Assembly: GCA_017450485.1 (NCBI GenBank)
Contig: JAFSTN010000024.1
Location: 1 to 64,000, forward strand
Direction of reading: 5' to 3'
Length of the DNA: 64,000 bases
Source: Lachnospiraceae bacterium
Lineage (GTDB): Bacteria > Bacillota > Clostridia > Lachnospirales > Lachnospiraceae
Below are positions 58,384-64,000 of this stretch, one piece after another (the first letter of the stretch is position 1; each line of letters begins with the position of its first letter). A program made the position numbers and the translations under genes. The notes under the pieces are model-generated. The model worked only from the letters and a program-made list of their open reading frames with translations, did not search any database and had not been told where the DNA came from.

Positions 58384-59154
58384 ATGAGTGGGGTAAATGG
58401 AATAGGTCCCGGTTCGCAGGGATATGTATACTCTGCATTATCCAGCGGAAGCAGAGTAAATACTGCGGCGCAGGGTGCATCCGAGATGGCTATCCTTCAG
58501 GAGGAGCAGCGCCAGATCGGCGGTTATAATGCCGGCACCGAGAATATGCAGTCAGCCAAGAATGCACTTAACATCGCAGACGGCGCTACAGCTGAGATCA
58601 CAGAGAACCTGCAGAGAATGCGTGAGCTTGCAATCAAGGCAAGTAACGGACTTCTCTCCAATGAAGACAAGTCATATATTCAGGAAGAGATCAATGGATT
58701 AAAGCAGGGTATCGCTGATATCGCCGACAGAACCAATTATAACGGAGTACCGCTTCTGGACAACGAAGAGGGCAAGGTATTCCAGCTTGCATCGGATGCG
58801 AACGGTACACAGCGTGACTTTAAGACCGTGAACGCTACACTTGATGCACTCGGGATCGCCGATTTCGATGTAACGAAGAGTTTCGATATCAAGACTCTCG
58901 ATAATGCCATGAACATGATCAGCAAGGGTCGTGCATCAATGGGTGCCCAGACCAATGCTTTTGATGTAGCCATCAATTACAACAACACCGTTACCTATAA
59001 CACTACTGCTGCTCAGAGCACTACAGGTGATACAGAGTACGGTGAGTATATCCAGAAGCTTAAGAAGCAGAATACTTTAAATGACGTCCAGATGGAGATG
59101 CAGAAGAAGCGTCAGGAAGATGAAGAGCGCAGGAAACTCAGTCTCTTCCAGTGA
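58384..59154 (+). CDS. Short divergent flagellin-like protein
   Basis: 256 residues from ATG 58384, after GGAGGAA. The N-terminal ~140 residues follow the flagellin D0/D1 pattern (SGSRVNTAAQGASEMAILQEEQRQIGG, NIADGATAEITENLQRMRELAIKASNG, YIQEEINGLKQGIADIADRTNYNGVPLL). The C-terminal half keeps LDNAMNMISKGRASMGAQTNAFDVAI, but the last ~35 residues, where flagellins have the export/polymerisation helix, are highly charged (QKKRQEDEERRKLSLFQ), with only the final LSLFQ flagellin-like. It is smaller than typical flagellin and lacks a variable outer domain. It may be a minor filament or cap-junction protein or a non-assembling relative. Confidence 0.85.
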   Translation: MSGVNGIGPGSQGYVYSALSSGSRVNTAAQGASEMAILQEEQRQIGGYNAGTENMQSAKNALNIADGATAEITENLQRMRELAIKASNGLLSNEDKSYIQEEINGLKQGIADIADRTNYNGVPLLDNEEGKVFQLASDANGTQRDFKTVNATLDALGIADFDVTKSFDIKTLDNAMNMISKGRASMGAQTNAFDVAINYNNTVTYNTTAAQSTTGDTEYGEYIQKLKKQNTLNDVQMEMQKKRQEDEERRKLSLFQ

Positions 59155-59199
59155 TAGGTGATTCGGTTTTTGATCAGACACATATATCAGACATTATTA

Positions 59200-59233
59200 A
59201 AGGCGGTTCGATGATTCGAACCGCCTTGTTTTT
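59200..59233 (+). terminator. Terminator of the flagellin-like gene
   Basis: Perfect 11-bp stem AAGGCGGTTCG/CGAACCGCCTT, 6-base loop, then GTTTTT. Confidence 0.88.
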
Positions 59234-59263
59234 CTGTTGATAAATACCGGATATCCGGATGTA

Positions 59264-60946
59264 TTATGACTTGAAGAAACTTAGAGCATCTTTCAGCTTA
59301 TCGGCGAGAGTGTTGATATCGTTCATGCTGGATGTCACGGAGTTGACGTTAGTTGAAACAAGCGAGGTAGAAGCCGTAACCTGCTGATTGGTAGCACTGG
59401 TTTCCTCGGATACCGCCGACAGATCGGATATTGCATTGACGATCGTATCTTTGATGGTACCGAGCTGATCGGTGATCCCCTCCACTGTTTCTATATTCTG
59501 TACGGAAGCAGCTATCTCATTGTCCAGGGTATCGAACTGGCTCTTGGCCTGATTAAGCATTTCCTGCTCATCCAGGATCAACTTCTTAACCGAATCGGCC
59601 TGTTCCACACAGGCATTCGACAGTTTACTAATCTCTCCTACGACTACGTTTATCTCGTCAGCGGAATCGTTTGACTGGGAAGCCAGATTTTTGATGTTAT
59701 CGGCTACGACCGCAAATCCTTTTCCGGCTTCTCCTGCACGTGCTGCCTCGATGGATGCGTTGAGTGCCAGCAGATTGGTCTGTGATGCTATCTCTGAGAT
59801 CAGATTGACCATTTCGGTGATCTTTTTGACCGCATCATTGGTCTCCCGGATGCTTTCAGTGATGTTTTCAACTGCCATCGCGGATTTCTCGGAGCTGCCG
59901 GCGATATCATTGATGCACTTCAGAGCATCTGCATTGGCGGCTTCCATATTCTTCGAACTCTCGGTAAGTCCGCGGACCGTAGTCTGTGCATCTTCCACTA
60001 TCGATCCCATATCGACCACATTTGCATTGATATCCTGTACCGATTCGGCCATCATCTCGGTAGAGTTGGCCAGGCCGTCCATCGCTTCGGATATCTGATC
60101 CGTTGATTCGGATGCGTCACCCGAGAGAGTTGTGGTCTTCCCTATGATCGCATACAGGGAATCCATAGCTTCCTGAATCTGCGATACTATAGCGGAGAGA
60201 TTATCTGTGAGACTGGTACTGGAATCGATCAGAGTGGTGGTCTCCAGGATATCGGAATGTGCATCTATCCGGACGTTTACATCTCCTTCGGAAAGTTTGC
60301 GCATCCCTTCGGCCACTTCCTTGATAGGATTAGCCACCTTGACCGCCAGCAGCAGGGAAATGATGATGAACAAGACCACAAACACTGCGCTGATAGCTGT
60401 TACCAGCAGGATCATATGTCTTTCAGCTGCCTGGATCGTGGTGGCCTCTATGCCGGAAAATGCCATCCCATAGACTTTCTGCCCGTCTGTGAGAGGCATA
60501 TAGTATACGTAGTAATCCTTGCCGCCTATTACCACGTCATCGGAATAGTAATCCTCGCCTTTGCTGACAGCTGCCCATACCGCATCGGAAGCAGTGGTTC
60601 CTTCATTACGTGAGCCGTCTGCATTTCTCAAGGATGTCATGAAACGGACATTATCCCTGAACAGTGTCAGATCAACGCCGGATGCGTCATGTATCTTATC
60701 AATATAGAGCTCCGGTTCATAATCAACGAATCCGTCCACCAGATCGTTATCATAGATGATGTCGTATTCATAGTATTCACGTAGCCCCTGAGCGGCCACC
60801 TTTAATTCTTCCAGAGTGTTCTGCTCGAGGTTATCGATCATTATCCTGGATGAAACGATCGCCAGTACAACGGCTACGGTGATCATCGGCACCATGGCGA
60901 ATAATATGAGCATCATACGCAGGCTGAGTTTTTTCTTTTGTTTCAT
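59264..60946 (-). CDS. Methyl-accepting chemotaxis protein (sCache/dCache sensor)
   Basis: 560 residues from ATG 60946, preceded by AAAGGA; the frame extends upstream without a site. Membrane segments at ~10-32 and ~180-202 flank an outside sensor of ~150 residues resembling a single Cache domain (GEDYYSDDVVIGGKDYYVYYMPLTDG). HAMP and signalling domains follow with the tip [35 protein letters not shown]. It is convergent with the flagellin-like gene and diverges from the 61075 gene. Confidence 0.94.
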   Translation of the reverse strand: MKQKKKLSLRMMLILFAMVPMITVAVVLAIVSSRIMIDNLEQNTLEELKVAAQGLREYYEYDIIYDNDLVDGFVDYEPELYIDKIHDASGVDLTLFRDNVRFMTSLRNADGSRNEGTTASDAVWAAVSKGEDYYSDDVVIGGKDYYVYYMPLTDGQKVYGMAFSGIEATTIQAAERHMILLVTAISAVFVVLFIIISLLLAVKVANPIKEVAEGMRKLSEGDVNVRIDAHSDILETTTLIDSSTSLTDNLSAIVSQIQEAMDSLYAIIGKTTTLSGDASESTDQISEAMDGLANSTEMMAESVQDINANVVDMGSIVEDAQTTVRGLTESSKNMEAANADALKCINDIAGSSEKSAMAVENITESIRETNDAVKKITEMVNLISEIASQTNLLALNASIEAARAGEAGKGFAVVADNIKNLASQSNDSADEINVVVGEISKLSNACVEQADSVKKLILDEQEMLNQAKSQFDTLDNEIAASVQNIETVEGITDQLGTIKDTIVNAISDLSAVSEETSATNQQVTASTSLVSTNVNSVTSSMNDINTLADKLKDALSFFKS

Positions 60947-61074
60947 AGCAGAGTCCTTTCTTAAATTGAAACAGGTCAGCATTTCCATTCACAATTATAT
61001 CAAATCTTATTATAATTAGAAAGAAAACGTTAAACGAATTTAGTGGTCAACGGGATAATAGAAGGGAAGGCATC

Positions 61075-61431
61075 ATGGATTTCGGATCGATCCTTACAAT
61101 GATCATAGGCGGGATGGTTTCAGCCGTTCTTATCATTATAGGCGTAGTGCAGATAAGAAAAAAAGACCCTACGGGTTTCTATACGAGGGAAACACCTCCT
61201 CTTGCCTCCAAGCTTAAGAGCGTGCGCGGATGGAACACCGGACACGGACTGCTTTGGATAAGCTACGGAGTAATAATGCTTATATGTTTTGTCATAGCCG
61301 TTTTCACCACGACGGATCCGCTGTATAAGACCCTCCTTTTATTTGGGGGAACCATAATTCCCACGCTTCTGCTGGTTTTGGGTCATCACCTGCTGATCAG
61401 GAAGTATCTGCATGGAAAAAAATCTGACTGA
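61075..61431 (+). CDS. Small membrane protein (118 residues)
   Basis: Three to four hydrophobic segments (~5-25, ~58-80, ~85-107) with a conserved-looking central GWNTGHGLLWISYGV. It belongs to a group of small membrane proteins beside transporters; I do not recognise the family with confidence. Its end overlaps the MATE gene by 20 bases, so they are co-expressed. Confidence 0.7.
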   Translation: MDFGSILTMIIGGMVSAVLIIIGVVQIRKKDPTGFYTRETPPLASKLKSVRGWNTGHGLLWISYGVIMLICFVIAVFTTTDPLYKTLLLFGGTIIPTLLLVLGHHLLIRKYLHGKKSD

Positions 61432-62746
61432 GGGCAGCATACTCAAAAACATAATCAGGTTTTCTTTGCCCTTTCTGCTCTCATATCTCCTGCAGACCCT
61501 GTATGGACTGGCTGACCTGTTCATCATCGGTCAGTTCGATCCGACGAGCAGTACAACCGCAGTGTCTATAGGCAGCCAGGTCATGCATATGCTGACTGTT
61601 ATGATCGTTGGACTCGCAATGGGAGCGACAGTATTGATCGGCAGAGCAGTGGGAAGCGGGGATCGCCCGCTCAGAAACCGGGCGATCGGCAACACAATTA
61701 CTTTGTTTCTGATCTTATCCGTCGTCCTGACGGCGGTATTGCTGATCATGACCGGACCGATAGTCAGAGTCATGTCGACACCGGATGATGCGGTCCGGGG
61801 AACGCGCGATTATCTGGTGATATGTTTCGCCGGTGTGCCGTTCATCGTGATGTACAATATCATATGTTCGATCTGCCGTGGTATGGGTGACTCCCGCAGT
61901 CCGATGTATTATGTGGCGATCGCGTGCGTATGTAACATTATCCTGGATTATATATTCATAGGTGCATGCAGGCTCGGCCCTGCCGGGGCGGCATTGGGCA
62001 CTACACTGGCACAGGCTCTCAGCGTGATTATTGCACTGACAGCCATTGTCCGCAGGGATATGATCGCAGGTATCAAAGCCTCAGACTTCAAGCCCGACCG
62101 GGATACCGTTTCGAACATACTCCGCGTCGGCATACCGGTATCGGCACAGGACGGGTTTATCCAGATATCCTTTATAGTGATCACGGTCTTTGCAAATCGC
62201 AGGGGATTAAACGACTCGGCAGCTGTCGGCATCGTAGAGAAGCTTATCGGCATACTTTTCCTGGTTCCGTCGACGCTTCTTGCCTCCGTATCGGCGATCT
62301 GTGCTCAGAATATCGGAGCAGGGGCATATGACCGGGCCCGCAGGACCATGTGGGATGCCGTGATGATCGCGGCGGGATGCGGACTTGTGTTTGCGGTCGC
62401 TTTTCAGTTTCTGGCAGCAGGCGCGGTCGGGCTCTTTTCTTCGGACCCGGAAGTGATCAGACTCGGCGATCAGTATATGCGTTCTTATGTATGGGATTGC
62501 ATACCGGCAGGCATGCATTTCGTTTTCAGCGGATACTTCTGTGCGCGCAGCCGGTCCGAACTGTCCTTCGTACACAATCTGGTCTCGATAGTATGTGCCA
62601 GAATCCCGATCGCATACTTTACTTCCGTGAGATATCCTGATACGCTCTATCCTATGGGGTGGGCGGCGCCGGTCGGTTCGCTGGTGTCGGTGATCATATG
62701 TGTGATCATGTACATGAGCCTGCGAGAGAAAAGGAGAGATAGATAA
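61412..62746 (+). CDS. MATE family efflux transporter
   Basis: 444 residues with twelve hydrophobic segments. Start-type MATE sequence GSILKNIIRFSLPFLLSYLLQTLYGLADLFIIGQF, GAAALGTTLAQALSV and the second-half repeat IPVSAQDGFIQISFIVI. Exports cations, drugs or metabolites using an ion gradient. It overlaps the small membrane protein upstream and shares one base with the next miniprotein (TAATG). Confidence 0.94.
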   Translation: MEKNLTEGSILKNIIRFSLPFLLSYLLQTLYGLADLFIIGQFDPTSSTTAVSIGSQVMHMLTVMIVGLAMGATVLIGRAVGSGDRPLRNRAIGNTITLFLILSVVLTAVLLIMTGPIVRVMSTPDDAVRGTRDYLVICFAGVPFIVMYNIICSICRGMGDSRSPMYYVAIACVCNIILDYIFIGACRLGPAGAALGTTLAQALSVIIALTAIVRRDMIAGIKASDFKPDRDTVSNILRVGIPVSAQDGFIQISFIVITVFANRRGLNDSAAVGIVEKLIGILFLVPSTLLASVSAICAQNIGAGAYDRARRTMWDAVMIAAGCGLVFAVAFQFLAAGAVGLFSSDPEVIRLGDQYMRSYVWDCIPAGMHFVFSGYFCARSRSELSFVHNLVSIVCARIPIAYFTSVRYPDTLYPMGWAAPVGSLVSVIICVIMYMSLREKRRDR

Positions 62747-62913
62747 TGTGCGATGAATGTGCATTCTATATATATGATGAAGATATGGAGGAGTATGTCT
62801 GTGACGCCGATATGGACGAGGATGATTACGGTGCGCTGATGAGAGAAGGTTTTAAGCAGTGCCCGTTTTTCCAGAACGGTGATGAGTATCTGGTAGTCAG
62901 ACATCAGATGTGA
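62746..62913 (+). CDS. 55-residue Cys-containing miniprotein, DUF6472-like
   Basis: ATG 62746 overlaps the MATE stop by one base; stop TGA 62911-62913. Sequence pattern MCDECAFYIYDED, then YVCDADMDEDD, then KQCPFFQNGDEY and the ending VVRHQM. The C-x2-C plus two further Cys suggest a small zinc- or iron-binding fold. It resembles the DUF6472 miniproteins of Lachnospiraceae (identification from memory of the pattern). Very acidic. It is co-transcribed with MATE and ddh. Confidence 0.75.
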   Translation: MCDECAFYIYDEDMEEYVCDADMDEDDYGALMREGFKQCPFFQNGDEYLVVRHQM

Positions 62914-62934
62914 TCAAACAAACGGAGGAGATCA

Positions 62935-63912
62935 ATGAAAGCAGGAATCTTAGGTTACGGTAATCTGGGCAGAGGTGTGGAAGCAGCCATCGCAAGATGC
63001 GATGACATAGAGCTCAAGGCGGTATATACACGTCGTGATCCCGCGGGTCTGTCCATAGCTACTCCCGGAGCGGCGGTCAAGAGCGCGGCTGAGCTCGACA
63101 AGGGGCTTGAGGATATAGATGTGCTCATCATCTGCGGCGGCAGTGCGACCGACCTGCCGGAGATGACACCGAAATACGCGGCGCTGTATAACGTTGTGGA
63201 CTCTTTTGACACTCATGCGAACATCCCGACACATTTTGCAAATGTGGATGCGGCAGCTAAAAAGGGCGGCCGGATAGGCCTGATCTCCTGCGGATGGGAT
63301 CCCGGAATGTTTTCACTGAACCGTCTGTATGCGACATCGATCCTGCCCGGTGGACACGACTATACTTTCTGGGGAAAAGGTGTAAGCCAGGGTCACTCCG
63401 ATGCGATCCGTCGTATAGAAGGCGTACTTGATGCCCGTCAGTATACGATCCCCGTGGAAGCTGCTGTAGATAAGGTCAGGAGCGGATCAAACCCCACACT
63501 CACCACCAGAGAAAAGCACACCAGAGAGTGCTTCGTGGTAGCGGCCGATGATGCGGATAAGGCAAGGATCGAAGAAGAGATCAAGACCATGCCGAATTAT
63601 TTCGCAGACTATGATACTACCGTACATTTCATTACCGCAGAGGAAATGAAGCGTGATCACAGCGGACTTCCTCACGGCGGATCCGTGATATACAGTGGAG
63701 AGACCGGTTCAAACGGTAATAAGCACGTGATCGAGTATAAGCTGAATCTCGATTCAAACCCTGAGTTTACAGGAGCCGTGCTTACCGCCTATGCGAGAGC
63801 GATCGTAAGACTGAATGCCGAAGGCGTGACCGGAGGCAAGACCGTATTCGATATAGCACCCGCTTACCTGTCACCCGTATCCGGCGAGGAGTTGAGGGCT
63901 CATTATCTGTAA
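62935..63912 (+). CDS. ddh: Meso-diaminopimelate D-dehydrogenase
   Basis: 325 residues. N-terminal Rossmann motif GILGYGNLGRGVE, then the YTRRDP NADPH phosphate-binding region and the family blocks SFDTHANIPTHF and SCGWDPGMFSLNRLYATSILP. It reductively aminates tetrahydrodipicolinate to meso-DAP, the one-step lysine/peptidoglycan branch found in some Firmicutes. A strong GGAGGAG site precedes ATG 62935. It follows the miniprotein by 21 bases. Confidence 0.95.
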   Translation: MKAGILGYGNLGRGVEAAIARCDDIELKAVYTRRDPAGLSIATPGAAVKSAAELDKGLEDIDVLIICGGSATDLPEMTPKYAALYNVVDSFDTHANIPTHFANVDAAAKKGGRIGLISCGWDPGMFSLNRLYATSILPGGHDYTFWGKGVSQGHSDAIRRIEGVLDARQYTIPVEAAVDKVRSGSNPTLTTREKHTRECFVVAADDADKARIEEEIKTMPNYFADYDTTVHFITAEEMKRDHSGLPHGGSVIYSGETGSNGNKHVIEYKLNLDSNPEFTGAVLTAYARAIVRLNAEGVTGGKTVFDIAPAYLSPVSGEELRAHYL

Positions 63913-63913
63913 A

Positions 63914-64000
63914 ATGATACCTGATCATATCTGCGGACTGACCTTCGCTCCGTTTGTACCGGCGGGGGTCATCTCAACCGAAAAAGCAAAACAAAGCCTG
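63914..64000 (+). CDS. Start of an unidentified ORF (3' cut by window)
   Basis: Open frame from ATG 63914, one base after ddh, for 29 codons without stop: begins MIPDHICGLTFAPFVPAG. No clear ribosome-binding site is visible apart from GAGG within the ddh end. Too short to assign. Confidence 0.45.
   Translation, partial: MIPDHICGLTFAPFVPAGVISTEKAKQSL

Overview
The window reads as the replication-origin region of a Lachnospiraceae-type (Clostridia) chromosome. Support comes from the canonical dnaA-dnaN-S4-recF-gyrB-gyrA and rpmH-rnpA-yidD-yidC-jag blocks diverging from an AT-rich origin near 31.65-31.95 kb, two perfect parS sites next to parAB, meso-DAP dehydrogenase, and small families I associate with Lachnospiraceae (DUF3881, DUF4446, DUF6472-like). 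Genus cannot be fixed from the sequence alone; a motile, Butyrivibrio-like anaerobe would fit.

Layout. (1) 1 to about 6.79 kb: the integrase-proximal end of an integrated element abutting the 3' end of a tRNA-Pro(CGG) gene; its left end lies outside the window. It carries what looks like a RiPP-type modification locus: two tandem SH3-domain proteins ending in cysteine-rich tails (the second is a lipoprotein; the first is cut by the window edge), a radical SAM/SPASM enzyme, a small unknown protein and a retropepsin-like aspartic protease candidate. Then come several small unknown genes and a tyrosine recombinase. Just beyond the tRNA lie two 5' half-copies of tRNA-Pro, both broken at the anticodon loop. 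(2) 7.2-10.1 kb: housekeeping genes on the minus strand, then a TPP riboswitch and thiT on the plus strand. (3) 10.8-23.0 kb, minus strand: envelope and sugar genes (acyltransferase, DUF6056-like, GtrA, K+ channel, glmS, pgi, an MBOAT/SGNH-like O-acylation pair, murG, antiporter). (4) 23.1-32.2 kb: gyrA, gyrB, recF, S4, dnaN, dnaA, oriC, rpmH. (5) 32.2-45.9 kb: rnpA-yidD-yidC-jag; an inverted rsmG-mnmG-mnmE-hydrolase block; parS-parA-parB; DUF4446; HD-GYP; serS; DUF3881. (6) 46.0-63.9 kb: tRNA-Arg(CCU), a seven-gene LytTR/phosphorelay operon, two chemoreceptors, CapA, a short divergent flagellin, MATE, a DUF6472-like miniprotein and ddh.

How genes work together. Origin-proximal genes mostly point away from oriC, except thiT and the rsmG-mnmG-mnmE block. 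The 46.27-54.83 kb operon holds a LytTR regulator with a DUF3021 membrane partner, a double-receiver protein, an Hpt protein, two membrane hybrid kinases and a DUF3798 binding lipoprotein: a complete candidate signalling system behind a promoter with three upstream repeats. Chemoreceptors, a flagellin-like protein and CapA follow directly.

The most interesting locus is the Cys-tail/radical SAM system at 1-3.3 kb. The tails have near-periodic Cys spacing in which almost every Cys follows Asp or Tyr, and in the second protein the tail is fused to a lipid-anchored exported protein rather than to a short leader peptide. All functional statements are by motif recognition from the sequence; no database search was run.
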